Source: Actinopolymorpha sp. NPDC004070 (GTDB taxonomy: Bacteria > Actinomycetota > Actinomycetes > Propionibacteriales > Actinopolymorphaceae). Taken from it: a stretch of 64,000 nt of DNA. Numbering within the stretch: the first letter of the stretch is position 1; every line of letters starts with the position of its first letter. Location: contig NZ_JBEXMJ010000006.1 in NCBI RefSeq assembly GCF_040610475.1, positions 124,001 through 188,000 on the forward strand, in the 5' to 3' direction. Both the position numbers and the translations under genes were made by a program. Shown piece by piece: positions 1 to 9,653 of this stretch. The notes beneath the pieces were generated by a model. It saw nothing but the letters and a program-made list of their open reading frames with translations. It was not told the origin of the DNA and searched no databases.

Positions 1-928
1 CGTTGGAGTACTGCGGGAAGACCCTGATCAGGTTGGTGACCAGCTCGACCATCGCCGGTGTGTCGAACCGCACCGTCTTGGCCTTCAGCGCCTGGTAGAA
101 GCGCTGGGCGCTGTAGGTGTACTTCGCGTGCAGGGCCGGGTCGTTGGCGTCGTAGTCGAAGTCGCCGTCGAGTTCGGGGTTCCAGTTCCAGTCGCCCGGC
201 TGCGAGCGCGCCGCGGTGGACCAGGAGGGGTGGTACTGGTCGAAGTAGACCGAGCAGATCCAGCCGGGAAGGATGTAGTCGAAGTTCGTCGACAGCGGGA
301 TGTGACCGGCCTTCTTGAGCTTCGAGCTGACCTCGATCACCTCGCGCCAGTTCTTCGGCGGGCTGACGTTGGCCGCGGCGAAGATCTCCTTGTTGTAGTA
401 CCACAACAGGTGCGCCTGGTCGGTGCCGAGCTGCGGCCGGGTGCCCTCGGCGGTGAGCTCGCGGTACTTTTCGAACGCGTAGTCCTTCTCCCAGGGCTGG
501 CCGGTGTAGGGGTTGACCTGCGCGCGGTACTCGTTGAAGTCGACGAAGCCGCGGAAGTCCGGCGCGTAGCCGCTGGTGACGATGTCCGGCCCGACCCGGT
601 TGGCCGACAGCTGGGTGTCCAGCCAGCGTGCGTAGGAGTCGGTGTCGGTGTAGTCCTTGGTCTGCCAGGAGATCCGCACGTCCGGCTGGTGCTCGCGGTA
701 GGCCCGGGTCAGCGCCTCCTGCGCCGCCTTCGGCGGATTCTCCAACGGGGCAACGGTGATGTGCCCGCGGTAGCGCGCGGCGTCGTCGGCGCGCCGGCGG
801 GTCGCGGGATTGCCGAACGGCCGTCCGTCGTCACCCGTGCAGCCGGTCAGCACGGACGCCACCGTGGGAGCGGACACCCCGAGGGCCAGCGAACGCAGCA
901 AGAAGGCGCGCCTACTCGAGCCGGACAT
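1..928 (-). CDS. Extracellular solute-binding protein of a sugar ABC transporter (partial, N-terminal part)
   Basis: The gene runs off the left edge; about 309 N-terminal residues are visible. The start ATG follows a GGGAGG ribosome site. The first 31 residues carry a twin-arginine-like motif (SRRAFLLR), a hydrophobic stretch and a lipobox (LTGC), so the product is probably an exported lipoprotein that captures substrate for an ABC importer. The rest reads like family 1 solute-binding proteins: a first beta strand GHITVAP, a GPDIV motif, and a WYYNKEIF segment typical of sugar binders. The permease and ATPase genes are not visible on this side. The C-terminal half, which would help define the ligand, is outside the window. 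Substrate unknown; carbohydrate is the family default. Confidence 0.85.
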   Translation of the reverse strand, partial: MSGSSRRAFLLRSLALGVSAPTVASVLTGCTGDDGRPFGNPATRRRADDAARYRGHITVAPLENPPKAAQEALTRAYREHQPDVRISWQTKDYTDTDSYARWLDTQLSANRVGPDIVTSGYAPDFRGFVDFNEYRAQVNPYTGQPWEKDYAFEKYRELTAEGTRPQLGTDQAHLLWYYNKEIFAAANVSPPKNWREVIEVSSKLKKAGHIPLSTNFDYILPGWICSVYFDQYHPSWSTAARSQPGDWNWNPELDGDFDYDANDPALHAKYTYSAQRFYQALKAKTVRFDTPAMVELVTNLIRVFPQYSN

Positions 929-1093
929 GCACTGCCTCCCTGACGGTTCCGGCGCCCACACTACCGGTGGGCCTCCTCCGCCCGGCCGGAAACTCCGAGC
1001 CCGGGCGAGCGACCGGATTTGTGTCCGTCACGGCGGGCGGCGGGCCGTACCGGTTGTCGCGCACGAGCCTCGTGTCTCGGCCCCTGCACGACC

Positions 1094-1849
1094 TCACCGG
1101 GCGAGGAACAGGACCTCGGCGCCGGCCGGGCGGTAACCGGCCGCCAGCAGCGTCCGGACCGAGGCGGCGTTGCCCGGCGACACCTGGGCCCACACCGCGC
1201 CCGCGCCCGGGGGCAGCATGTGGCGTGCCGCGCGGGCCAGCGACCGGCCGAGCCCCCTGCCCTGCCGGTCGGGCTCGACCTCGAACGCCAGCTCGCATCG
1301 GCCGGCGAGCCCGCGGCCGACCAGGACGAGTCCGCCGTCGGTTCCGTACACGCGTACGTCGTCGCGGTAACGGTGTGCCCGGCGTACGCGGGGATGGTCG
1401 GAGTCGGTGACCTCCGTCAGCCGCAGCGGCGGCGGGCCGGGCAGCGGGCCGGCCAGCATCAGCTGGTCGAGCACGCCGACCCGGCGGCCCGTGTGCGCGG
1501 CCAGGGCGGACAGGAACGCCGGCTTCATCGGCGCACCCAGGTCGGTGTGGTCGACGCCTTCGGTGCCGTGGAGCACAGCGCGCACCCACTCCGGTGTCAC
1601 GTCCGCGACGACCACGGTGTGCGCGGTGAAGGCGACCACCGCCGCGGTCCGTCCGGGCGGTTGCGGAAGCACCCGGACGGTGCCGTCGGGGGGCGGCCAC
1701 CCGCCGCGTTCCGCGCGGGCCAACAGGTCGCCCAGCGCACTGCCGTCGACCAGCGCGGTGTCCGGCGGGCGGGCCGGGGGTCGCTCCGTGGGGCGCTCGG
1801 GGGGACCTGGTGGTCGGGTGTCCGCAGTCACGGGTCCATCCTGTCCCAT
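1094..1849 (-). CDS. GNAT family N-acetyltransferase
   Basis: A 251-residue protein whose C-terminal half is a GNAT fold. The acetyl-CoA loop is visible as QGRGLGRSLARAAR, followed by PGNAASVRTLLAAGYRPAG, the usual final strand-helix of the family. The N-terminal half (about 120 residues) has no recognised domain and may form a second, degenerate GNAT lobe. The ATG used here shares two bases with the ATG of the divergent fetB-like gene (CATG at 1847-1850). A GTG at 1831 is an alternative start and would leave a small gap. The acceptor substrate cannot be predicted. Confidence 0.8.
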   Translation of the reverse strand: MGQDGPVTADTRPPGPPERPTERPPARPPDTALVDGSALGDLLARAERGGWPPPDGTVRVLPQPPGRTAAVVAFTAHTVVVADVTPEWVRAVLHGTEGVDHTDLGAPMKPAFLSALAAHTGRRVGVLDQLMLAGPLPGPPPLRLTEVTDSDHPRVRRAHRYRDDVRVYGTDGGLVLVGRGLAGRCELAFEVEPDRQGRGLGRSLARAARHMLPPGAGAVWAQVSPGNAASVRTLLAAGYRPAGAEVLFLAR

Positions 1850-2597
1850 GCACTCCGTCGGGCTGGGTCCCACGACCCTCGTACTTCTCCCGGTCCTGGC
1901 CGGCCTCGCCGCGTTGCTGTCGAGGCTCGGCGGCCTGGGCCACCAGCGTGCCCTCCCGCTCGCCGTCGGCCGCGCGATCGTCCAGCTCGCCGCGGTGGGG
2001 CTGGTGGTCGGCTTCGCGCTTTCGTCGTACGCCGGGACGCTCGCCTTCCTCGCCCTGATGGCCGGGGTCGCGACCCTCACCAGCGCCCGCCGGCTCCGCG
2101 GCCTTCCGGGCGCCTGGGCACGGGCGGGTGCCGCGATCGTCGTACCCGCGGTACCGGTCCTCGTCCTCCTCCTGCTGACCCGCAGCGTCCCGGCGAACCC
2201 GGCCACCCTGCTGCCCCTCGGCGGCATCCTCGTCGGTGGGGCGATGTCGGCCACCACGCTCGCCGGCCGACGGGTGCTGGCCGAGCTCCGCGGCCGCTGG
2301 GGCGAGGTCGAGGCGGCGATGACCATCGGGCTGACCCCGCGGCAGGCGTACCGCGAGATCGCCGGCCGGGCCGGGGCGGACGCGCTGCTGCCCGCGCTCG
2401 ACCAGACCCGGACGGTCGGCCTGGTGACCCTGCCCGGGACGTTCGTGGGCATGGTGCTCGGCGGCGCCCCGCCGCTGCGGGCGGCGGCGTTCCAGCTGGT
2501 CGTGCTGGTGTGCCTGCTCGCGGTGGAGGCGGCCTCGATCGTGCTGGTCACCGAGCTCGTCGCGGCGGCCGCGCCGTTCCCCCGGCCGGCGCCCTGA
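1848..2597 (+). CDS. fetB: FetB-like (UPF0014) ABC transporter permease
   Basis: A 249-residue, very hydrophobic protein matching the FetB/YbbM (UPF0014) family in length and pattern: about six or seven membrane segments, a cytoplasmic loop with GLTPRQAYREIAGRAGADALLPALDQTRTVGLVTLPG, the family's most conserved region (quoted in parts: GLTPRQAY, DQTRTVGLVTLPG), and a final pair of helices. In E. coli FetB works with the ATPase FetA and has been linked to iron export. No ATPase gene is next to it here, so it either uses a distant partner or acts alone. Its start codon overlaps that of the divergent acetyltransferase, leaving no room for a normal leader. Confidence 0.8.
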   Translation: MHSVGLGPTTLVLLPVLAGLAALLSRLGGLGHQRALPLAVGRAIVQLAAVGLVVGFALSSYAGTLAFLALMAGVATLTSARRLRGLPGAWARAGAAIVVPAVPVLVLLLLTRSVPANPATLLPLGGILVGGAMSATTLAGRRVLAELRGRWGEVEAAMTIGLTPRQAYREIAGRAGADALLPALDQTRTVGLVTLPGTFVGMVLGGAPPLRAAAFQLVVLVCLLAVEAASIVLVTELVAAAAPFPRPAP

Positions 2598-2734
2598 CCG
2601 ACCGGCGGGCGCAGGACGCGCGGCCACCGCCCGCGAGTCGCTGTGTGGCACTGTCGGTGGTGGGTGGCACGATGCTGAAGAGAACCCCAGCCACCTGGTT
2701 CGACCTCGCCTGACCCTGAGGAGTGCACGCCCGT

Positions 2735-5185
2735 ATGCCCCGTCGCACCAAAGCCACGCTGCCGCCCCCGGACGACTTCGAGGAGCAGATCAGCGACATC
2801 GACGTCGGCGACGAGATGCGTACGAGCTTCCTCGAATACGCCTATTCGGTGATCTACACGCGGGCGCTGCCCGACGCCCGTGACGGGCTCAAGCCGGTGC
2901 AGCGCCGGATCCTCTACACCATGTCCGACATGGGGCTGCGCCCCGACCGCCCACACGTCAAGAGCGCGCGGGTGGTCGGTGAGGTGATGGGTAAGTTGCA
3001 CCCGCACGGCGACTCGGCGATCTACGACGCGCTGGTCCGGATGGCCCAGCCGTTCGCGATGCGGGTGCCGCTGATCGACGGCCACGGAAACTTCGGTTCC
3101 CACGACGACAGCCCCGCCGCGATGCGCTACACCGAGTGCCGGATGGCGGCGCCGGCCCTGGCGATGACCGGGTCGCTGGACGAGGACGTCGTCGACTGGA
3201 AGCCCAACTACGACGGCCAGGAGCGTGAGCCGCAGGTCCTGCCGGCAGCCATCCCCAACCTGCTGGTCAACGGCGCCTCCGGGATCGCGGTCGGGATGGC
3301 CACCAACATGGCGCCGCACAACCTGGTCGAGGTGATCCAGGCGCTCCGGCAGCTGATCAAGAAGCCGAGTTCGAGCCTCGACGACCTGATGCGCTACATC
3401 CCCGGTCCCGACCTGCCCACCGGGGGCAAGATCGTGGGCCTGGCCGGCATCCGGGACGCCTACGAGACCGGGCGGGGCGCGTTCAAGATGCGGGCCACGG
3501 TCCGGATCGACAACGTGACGCCCCGGCGCAAGGGCCTGATCGTCACCGAGCTCCCCTACAACGTCGGCCCCGAGCGGGTGATCGAGCGGATCAAGCAGCT
3601 CGTCCAGTCCAAGAAGCTGCAGGGCATCGCCGATCTGAAAGACCTCACCGACCGCGCGCACGGCCTGCGGCTGGTCATCGAGGTCAAGAACGGCTTCCAC
3701 CCCGAGGCGATTCTCGAGCAGCTGTACAAGCTCACGCCGATGGAGGAGTCGTTCAACATCAACAACGTCGCCCTCGTCGACGGCCAGCCGCGCACCCTCG
3801 GGCTCAAGCAGCTGCTCGAGGTCTACCTCGACCATCGCTACGACGTCACCCGTCGACGCACGAGGTTCCGGCTGACCAAGGCCTCCGACCGGCTGCACCT
3901 GGTCGAGGGCCTGCTGCTGGCCATCATCGACATCGACGAGGTCATCCAGATCGTCCGCGGCAGCGACGATGCCGGTCAGGCGAAGGACCGGCTGATGAAC
4001 GTCTTCGACCTCACCGAGATCCAGGCGCAGTACATCCTCGACATGCAGCTGCGCCGGCTGACGAAGTTCTCCCGAATCGAGCTGGAGAAGGAGCAGTCCA
4101 CGCTGGAGAAGGAGATCGAGGAGCTCACCGCGATCCTGGAGGACGAACGCCTGCTGAAGCGGCTGGTGTCCGGTGAGCTGACCGAGATGGCCAACGCCTA
4201 CGGCACCGAACGCCGCACCGTGCTGCTGGAGTCGTCCGGGCACGCCGTCACCAGCGCCGTACCGCTCGAGGTGGCCGACGACCCGTGCTGGGTGCTGTTG
4301 TCCTCCACCGGGCTGATGGCCCGCACCACCGGCGCCGACCCGCTGCCCACCGAGGGCTCGCGCGCCAAGCACGACGTCGTGGTGTCCGCCGTACGCGGCA
4401 CCGCGCGTGGCCAGGTCGGCCTGGTCACCAGCAGCGGGCGGCTGGTGCGGCTGAACGTGCTCGACATGCCGGCGCTGCCACCGACCGCCCACGTGCCCAA
4501 CCTCCAGGGCGGCGCACCGCTGAGCGAGTTCGTCTCGCTGGGCAAGGGCGAACGCGGCCTGTGCCTCACCACCCTCGACCCCGACTCCCCCGGCCTGGCG
4601 CTGGGCACGGCGGCCGGCGTGGTCAAGCGGCTCTCACCCGACCACCTGGCCAACCGTGACGCCTGGGAGGTCATCACCCTGAAGGCGGGCGACGAGGTGG
4701 TCGGCGCGACCGAGCTGCGCACCGGCGAGGAGGACCTGGTCTTCGTCACCAGTGACGCCCAGCTGCTGCGCTTCTCCGCCACCGCGGTGCGCCCGCAGGG
4801 CCGGACGGCCGGCGGGGTGAGCGGGATCCGGCTCGGTGCGAAGGCCCGGGTGGTCTTCTTCGGCGCCGTGCCCGCCGACCAGGAGGCCGTCGTCGTCACC
4901 GTGGCCGGCTCGACCTCGGCGCTGCCCGGGATGGACGGCGGCTCGCTCAAGGTGGCTCCCTTCGAGGAGTACCCCGCCAAGGGACGTGCGACCGGAGGGG
5001 TGCGCTGTCACCGGTTCCTCAAGGGCGAGGAGGTCATCCAGCTGGCCTGGGCCGGGCCGGTGCCCGCCCGGGCTGCGACTGCTGCCGGTGCGGCGGTTCC
5101 CCTCCCGGCCGCGACCGGCCGGCGGGACGGCTCGGGTGAGCCGTCCACCAAGCCGATCGCCGCCATCGGCGGCCCGGTCACCTGA
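2735..5185 (+). CDS. parC: DNA topoisomerase IV subunit A (ParC; gyrase A-like)
   Basis: A 816-residue type IIA topoisomerase breakage-reunion subunit, which with ParE decatenates and relaxes DNA. Start chosen at ATG 2735 because GAGGAG lies 11 bases upstream; a GTG at 2723 overlaps that site. The catalytic tyrosine is Tyr132 in [11 protein letters not shown]; the quinolone-determining region [10 protein letters not shown] spans 89-98 with a sensitive serine at 94. The C-terminal beta-pinwheel lacks a gyrase QRRGGRG box, which argues for topoisomerase IV rather than gyrase. The context (parE, DUF7455 and primary sigma factor nearby) matches the parC/parE-hrdB neighbourhood known in Streptomyces. 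The true gyrA is expected near the origin, elsewhere. Confidence 0.9.
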   Translation: MPRRTKATLPPPDDFEEQISDIDVGDEMRTSFLEYAYSVIYTRALPDARDGLKPVQRRILYTMSDMGLRPDRPHVKSARVVGEVMGKLHPHGDSAIYDALVRMAQPFAMRVPLIDGHGNFGSHDDSPAAMRYTECRMAAPALAMTGSLDEDVVDWKPNYDGQEREPQVLPAAIPNLLVNGASGIAVGMATNMAPHNLVEVIQALRQLIKKPSSSLDDLMRYIPGPDLPTGGKIVGLAGIRDAYETGRGAFKMRATVRIDNVTPRRKGLIVTELPYNVGPERVIERIKQLVQSKKLQGIADLKDLTDRAHGLRLVIEVKNGFHPEAILEQLYKLTPMEESFNINNVALVDGQPRTLGLKQLLEVYLDHRYDVTRRRTRFRLTKASDRLHLVEGLLLAIIDIDEVIQIVRGSDDAGQAKDRLMNVFDLTEIQAQYILDMQLRRLTKFSRIELEKEQSTLEKEIEELTAILEDERLLKRLVSGELTEMANAYGTERRTVLLESSGHAVTSAVPLEVADDPCWVLLSSTGLMARTTGADPLPTEGSRAKHDVVVSAVRGTARGQVGLVTSSGRLVRLNVLDMPALPPTAHVPNLQGGAPLSEFVSLGKGERGLCLTTLDPDSPGLALGTAAGVVKRLSPDHLANRDAWEVITLKAGDEVVGATELRTGEEDLVFVTSDAQLLRFSATAVRPQGRTAGGVSGIRLGAKARVVFFGAVPADQEAVVVTVAGSTSALPGMDGGSLKVAPFEEYPAKGRATGGVRCHRFLKGEEVIQLAWAGPVPARAATAAGAAVPLPAATGRRDGSGEPSTKPIAAIGGPVT

Positions 5186-5321
5186 CCCGACCGCCTCGCC
5201 ACACTCGACCCGCCGAGCGGGACTGGTTCGCCTGAGCCGATCCCGTTCGGCAGTTCCCGTCCGTGACCGGGCAGAGCCCGGCTGCTCAGGACCGACTGGT
5301 CCGGGCCGGCCGACCTGAATC

Positions 5322-5349
5322 GGCTGGTCAGGGCCGGCTGGTCAGGGCC
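5322..5349. repeat. Perfect 14-bp tandem repeat (two copies)
   Basis: GGCTGGTCAGGGCC occurs twice head to tail at 5322-5335 and 5336-5349, between the convergent parC and permease genes. Looser versions of the same GG(T/C)C-rich word extend from about 5285 to 5370. Role unknown; it may be slippage in a non-coding spacer. Confidence 0.7.
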
Positions 5350-5358
5350 GGCCGGCGG

Positions 5359-6720
5359 TCAGGACCGGGCCGAGGCGCTCCCCCACCGGCGCCCCGCCCA
5401 GGTGGCGAACCACAGGACCAGTCCGATGGCCAGCAGTACGCCCGCGATGGCGTACTCCTGTGGGTCGCGGCCGCTCCACGGTGTGGCGAGGTACGCGCAG
5501 CACACGATCCCGAGCACCGGGAACACCGTCGGCGCGCGGTAGTGCCGGTGCTCCACCGGGTCCTTGCGCAGGACCAGCACCGCGGCGTTGACCAGTGTGA
5601 AGACACACAACAGGAGCAGCGCGGTGGTGCCGCCGAGCTGGCTGACCCCGCCCCACGCGGCCAGGCCGATAGCGAGCACCGAGGTGAACACGATCGCCGC
5701 CCACGGGGTGCGCCGGGTGCGGTGGACGACGCCGAGTGCCCGGGGAACGATCCGCTCCCGGGACATGCCGTAGACCAGACGGGACGCCATCAGCATGTTG
5801 ATGAGGGCGGAGTTCGTCACCGCGAACAACGCGATGAGCGAGAAGACCGCGAGCGGCAGCCAGTCGGCACCGACCCGCACCACCTCCAGCAACGGGCCGT
5901 CGGACGCACTCAGGGTGTCCAACGGCACCAGGGTGGTCGCGATGAACGCCACCAGCATGTAGATGACGCCGGTGATGGAGATGCCGAGGAACAGCGCCCG
6001 CGGGAAGACCCGCTGTGGATGGTGGGTCTCCTCCGCCATGTTGACCGAGTCCTCGAACCCCACCAGGGCGAAGAACGCCAGCGCCGCGCCGCTCACCACC
6101 AGACCGAACGGGTTACCGTCCGCGTTGAACTCGAACGACCTGCCCGGGTCGCCGATTCCCCGGGCGACCGCGATGGCACCGATCACGATGATGAACAGCA
6201 GGCCGGACACCTCGACACAGGTCAGCACGACGTTGAGGCGTACCGACTCCGAAACGCCCCGGAAGTTGACCAGCGCCAGGACGACCAGGAACGCCACCAC
6301 CACCAGCAGCGTCGGCACGTCGACGAACTCGGTGAGGTAGTCGCCGCCGAACGTGCGGGCGGCGGCACCGGCCGAGGTCAGCCCCGAGCACATCACCGCG
6401 AACGCCACCATGAACGTCAGGAAGTGAATACCGAACGCGCGCTGGGTGTACAACGCGGCTCCGGCCGCCTTGGGGTACTTGCCGACGAGTTCGACGTAGG
6501 ACGTCGCGGTGAACATCGCCACCACGAACGACAGGCCGAAGGACATCCACGCGGCTCCCCCGACCTCGCCCGCGACCTTGCCGGTCAGGGCGTAGATGCC
6601 GGTGCCGAGGATGTCGCCCACGACGAAGAACAACAGGAGCTTGGGGCCGATGGCCCGGCGGAGTTCGGGCTCGGCGCCCGTGTCGGAGGTGACGCTGGCA
6701 GAACGTGCGGAGTCCGGCAC
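5359..6720 (-). CDS. APC-superfamily amino acid permease
   Basis: A 453-residue protein with about twelve hydrophobic segments. The first helix carries the family signature GDILGTGIYALTG (residues about 35-47), which forms the substrate-binding break in APC transporters, and further typical motifs follow (GFEDSVNMAEET, VYGMSRERIVP). It therefore likely exchanges or imports amino acids or amines across the cytoplasmic membrane. It starts at GTG 6720, preceded by AAGGGGG at a good distance. It sits on the minus strand downstream of parE and convergent with parC, separating two subunits that work together, so it looks like a later insertion in a core block. Substrate not predictable. Confidence 0.88.
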   Translation of the reverse strand: MPDSARSASVTSDTGAEPELRRAIGPKLLLFFVVGDILGTGIYALTGKVAGEVGGAAWMSFGLSFVVAMFTATSYVELVGKYPKAAGAALYTQRAFGIHFLTFMVAFAVMCSGLTSAGAAARTFGGDYLTEFVDVPTLLVVVAFLVVLALVNFRGVSESVRLNVVLTCVEVSGLLFIIVIGAIAVARGIGDPGRSFEFNADGNPFGLVVSGAALAFFALVGFEDSVNMAEETHHPQRVFPRALFLGISITGVIYMLVAFIATTLVPLDTLSASDGPLLEVVRVGADWLPLAVFSLIALFAVTNSALINMLMASRLVYGMSRERIVPRALGVVHRTRRTPWAAIVFTSVLAIGLAAWGGVSQLGGTTALLLLCVFTLVNAAVLVLRKDPVEHRHYRAPTVFPVLGIVCCAYLATPWSGRDPQEYAIAGVLLAIGLVLWFATWAGRRWGSASARS

Positions 6721-6800
6721 GGTGGTCCCCCTTCTGGTCGGATGACCACCGTGCCCGATCGGTCGCGCGCCGTAAAGACCTTCGCCGCCGCATCAGGAGG

Positions 6801-6905
6801 CGGCGCGGCGGTCGAGCACCCGGCTCAGCCGCCGCACCGGCGCCGGATCACGGGACGGCGCGGCGGTCGAGTACCCCGGCTCAGCCGCCGCACCGGCGCC
6901 GATCA
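6801..6905. repeat. Duplicated 50-bp element with stem-loop potential
   Basis: Two nearly identical 50-bp copies lie at 6801-6850 and 6856-6905, differing by about one insertion and one deletion. Each contains GCGGCGG and a downstream CCGCCGC that can pair around a loop of about 20 bases. The second copy includes the parE stop codon. Probably a duplicated transcription terminator after parE. Confidence 0.75.
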
Positions 6906-8981
6906 GGCGTCGATGCGAGCGTCGTCCAGCTCGTAGGCGTTCGCCACCAGGAACTCCCGCCGGGGTGCCACGTCGTTGCCCATCAGCAGGTCGAACACCC
7001 GGTCGGCCTCCTCCGCCCCGGCCATGGTGAGCCGGCGCAGGGTGCGGTGGCGGGGGTCCATCGTGGTCTCGGCGAGCTGGTCGGCGTCCATCTCCCCAAG
7101 GCCCTTGTAACGCTGGGGCGGATTCTTCCAGCGCACGCCCTTCTTCTCCAGCTGGACGCAGGTGCGTTGGTACTCCGCGTCGGAGTAGGTGTAGAGGTAC
7201 TTGCTCTGCCCCTTCTTGGGGTTGGTGAGCTCGAACCGGTGCAGCGGTGGCACGGCGGTATAGACCCGGCCGGCTTCCACCAGCGGCCGCATGTAGCGCC
7301 AGAACAACGTGGCTAGCAGGCAGCGGATGTGCGCCCCGTCGGAATCGGCGTCGGCCATGAAGATGATCTTGCCGTAGCGAGCTGCTTCCAGGTCGAACGT
7401 GCGGCCCGAACCCGCACCGACCACCTGGATGATGGCCGCGCACTCGGCGTTCTTCAGCATGTCCGAGACGGACGCCTTCTGGACGTTGAGGATCTTGCCG
7501 CGGATCGGCAGAAGTGCCTGGAACTCCGCGTTGCGGGCGAGCTTCGCGGTGCCGAGCGCGGAGTCGCCCTCGACGATGAACAGCTCGGTGTTGTCGGCGG
7601 AGGAGGAACGGCAGTCGGCGAGCTTCGCCGGCAGCGCCGAGGACTCCAGGGCGTTCTTGCGCCGCTGGGCGTCCCGGTGCTGGCGGGCAGCGAGCCGGGC
7701 CCGGGCAGCCGAGGCGACCTTCTCCAGCACCGCGCGCGCCTGCTGCTTCTCACCCCGCTTGGAGGAGGTGAGGAACGCCTTGAGCTCCTTGCGGACGACC
7801 TGGGACACGATCTTCGCCGCCGCGGGGGTGCCGAGCACCTCCTTGGTCTGGCCCTCGAACTGCGGCTCGGCCAGCCGGACGGTCACCACCGCGGTGAGCC
7901 CCTCGAGGATGTCGTCCTTGGTGACGTCGGGCTCGCTCGCCCGCAGGACGCGGGTCGCCTTGAGCGACTCGTTGAACGTACCGCCGAGCGCCCGCTCGAA
8001 GCCCTGCACGTGCGTGCCGCCCTTGGGCGTGGAGATGACGTTGACGAACGACCGGATCTCCGTCTCGTATCCGGTGCCCCACCGCACCGCGATGTCGACC
8101 GCGAGGTCACGCTCGACCTCGCGCGGGGCGAGGTGGCCCTGGTCGTCGAGCACCGGGACGGTCTCGGTGAAGTGACCGCCGCCCTGCAGCCGCAGTACGT
8201 CGGTGACGCTCTCGTCGGTGGCCAGGAACTCGCAGTACTCCGCGATGCCTCCGTCGTGCCGGAAGCTCTCCTCGCGGACCTCGGCCTCGCGCTCGTCCCG
8301 GACCACGACCTCCAGGCCGGGCACCAGGAAGGAGGTCTGCCGGGCCCGGGTGACGAGCTCGTCGAAGACGAACGTGGCGTCCTTGGTGAAGATCTGCCGG
8401 TCGGGCCAGAAGCGCACCCGCGTCCCGGTCGTCCCCCGCTTGACCCGGCCGAGCTTGGCCAGCCCCGACCCCTTGGAGAAGGACGCCCGCGGTCCGTCGC
8501 CGGCGAACGTGCCCGGCACGCCGCGGCGGAAGCTCATGCCCCACTTGGCGGGCGAGCGGTCGACCTCGACGTCGAGCCGGGCGGACAGCGCGTTGATCAC
8601 CGACGCGCCGACGCCGTGCAGGCCGCCGGAGGCGGTGTAGGAGATGCCGCCGAACTTGCCGCCGGCATGCAGCCGGGTGAACACGACCTCGACTCCGGAC
8701 AGCTTGGTCCGGGGCTCGATGTCGACCGGGATGCCGCGGCCGTCGTCGCGCACCTCCGCCGATCCGTCGGCGTGCAGGATGACGTCGATGCGGGTGCACG
8801 CGCCGGCGAGCGCCTCGTCGACGGCGTTGTCGATGGGCTCCCACAGACAGTGCATCAGGCCACGGGTGTCGGTGGACCCGATGTACATCCCCGGCCGCTT
8901 GCGCACCGCCTCGAGGCCCTCGAGAACCGTGAGGTGCTGGGCGGTGTAGCCGGAGTGGTCCAGGTCCGCGGGCCGAGTCAA
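6903..8981 (-). CDS. parE: DNA topoisomerase IV subunit B (ParE; gyrase B-like)
   Basis: A 692-residue ATPase subunit that pairs with ParC. N-terminal GHKL ATPase motifs are all visible: EPIDNAVDEALAG (N box, about 48-60), DDGRGIPVD (79-87) and GGLHGVGASVINALS (119-133). The TOPRIM metal centre follows with VEGDSALG and DADSDGAHIRCLL, and the C-terminal motif PQRYKGLGEMDADQL is present. Start is TTG 8981, with GGAAGGGG seven bases upstream; no better in-frame start is visible. Length is typical for actinobacterial ParE. It lies opposite to parC across a permease gene, and next to the DUF7455/sigma factor block as in Streptomyces. Confidence 0.92.
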   Translation of the reverse strand: MTRPADLDHSGYTAQHLTVLEGLEAVRKRPGMYIGSTDTRGLMHCLWEPIDNAVDEALAGACTRIDVILHADGSAEVRDDGRGIPVDIEPRTKLSGVEVVFTRLHAGGKFGGISYTASGGLHGVGASVINALSARLDVEVDRSPAKWGMSFRRGVPGTFAGDGPRASFSKGSGLAKLGRVKRGTTGTRVRFWPDRQIFTKDATFVFDELVTRARQTSFLVPGLEVVVRDEREAEVREESFRHDGGIAEYCEFLATDESVTDVLRLQGGGHFTETVPVLDDQGHLAPREVERDLAVDIAVRWGTGYETEIRSFVNVISTPKGGTHVQGFERALGGTFNESLKATRVLRASEPDVTKDDILEGLTAVVTVRLAEPQFEGQTKEVLGTPAAAKIVSQVVRKELKAFLTSSKRGEKQQARAVLEKVASAARARLAARQHRDAQRRKNALESSALPAKLADCRSSSADNTELFIVEGDSALGTAKLARNAEFQALLPIRGKILNVQKASVSDMLKNAECAAIIQVVGAGSGRTFDLEAARYGKIIFMADADSDGAHIRCLLATLFWRYMRPLVEAGRVYTAVPPLHRFELTNPKKGQSKYLYTYSDAEYQRTCVQLEKKGVRWKNPPQRYKGLGEMDADQLAETTMDPRHRTLRRLTMAGAEEADRVFDLLMGNDVAPRREFLVANAYELDDARIDA

Positions 8982-9435
8982 CCGACAACCCCTTCCGTGT
9001 CGATACGGTAGCTTTCAGTGGCAGAAGGCCGCGGTGCTGGACACCGCCGCCGATGCGAATGTCAGGCTACCCACGACCTCCGACAAGCGGCCCACTCACA
9101 CGCCGCCGGCGCCGGGGACGTGATCTTCACCTGCCCGAATCCTCCTCGGCTCGGAGGAAAGTCCCTTCCGCGCGGTCGGTTCCCCGCCCACAGCGCTGTG
9201 ACGTTGACCACATCACCGAGGGTCGAAACGGCCTGATGACGCTGCCAAAGGTCCCGTACCTCGCGGGACCGGGCCGGGCGTGTGCGCCGATCCCGCAGTA
9301 CGTTGGCCACATGGCAGGTGTCCTGGCCGTCGAGGTCGTCCGACTCTGCGGGGCAAATCCCCGAGGGCGGGAACACCGTGCACCTGGTTTGATGTTGCTG
9401 GAGTGGAGTCCCCGACGGATCGGAGTGAAGATCAC
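8982..9435. other. Gene-free divergent control region between parE and the DUF7455 gene
   Basis: About 450 bases without a convincing gene on either strand. It must hold the promoters for parE (leftward) and the DUF7455 gene (rightward). On the minus strand, TACCGT close upstream of the parE start resembles a -10 element. No riboswitch or RNA motif was recognised. Confidence 0.5.
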
Positions 9436-9642
9436 GTGACTGCTGCAGTTGCCACACCGCTCTCGGCCGCGGACCGCTGCGACCGCTGTGGCGCCCAGGC
9501 CTACGTCCGGGTGTCCCTCGCGTCCGGCGGTGAGCTGCTGTTCTGCGGACACCACGGACGCGAGCACTCGGAGAAACTCCGGGAGGTCGCGTCCGACATC
9601 CACGACGAGACCAACCGGCTCGCGGCGGACAACCCCAACTAG
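9436..9642 (+). CDS. DUF7455 small zinc-ribbon-like protein
   Basis: A 68-residue protein starting at GTG 9436 behind GGAGTGAAG. It shows CDRCG (Cys15, Cys18), then FCGHHGREH (Cys37 with His39/40/43), a layout suited to binding one zinc ion. This matches the small DUF7455 proteins encoded close to the primary sigma factor gene in many actinomycetes; their role is not known. A strong hairpin terminator follows 12 bases after the stop. Upstream-frame extension to 9280 is possible on paper but lacks a ribosome site and the family length. Confidence 0.82.
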   Translation: MTAAVATPLSAADRCDRCGAQAYVRVSLASGGELLFCGHHGREHSEKLREVASDIHDETNRLAADNPN

Positions 9643-9653
9643 GAAACAGTGCC

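Noticed and set aside
929-1093. 13-bp palindrome CACGAGCCTCGTG at 1062-1074 as an operator for the sugar transporter
   Set aside because: It lies just after the GNAT stop, far from the likely promoter of the binding-protein gene, and could equally be a weak hairpin.
1094-4492. Long minus-strand open frame of over 1,100 codons across parC
   Set aside because: Only its last 251 codons (from 1849) are the GNAT gene. The rest is antisense to parC, with Gln/Leu/Val-rich composition typical of GC-rich shadows.
2735-5185. Assignment as gyrA
   Set aside because: No GyrA box is visible in the C-terminal domain, and the context matches the topoisomerase IV locus near the primary sigma gene.
7329-9011. 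Long plus-strand open frame opposite parE
   Set aside because: Antisense of a strongly conserved gene; no ribosome site and no domain.
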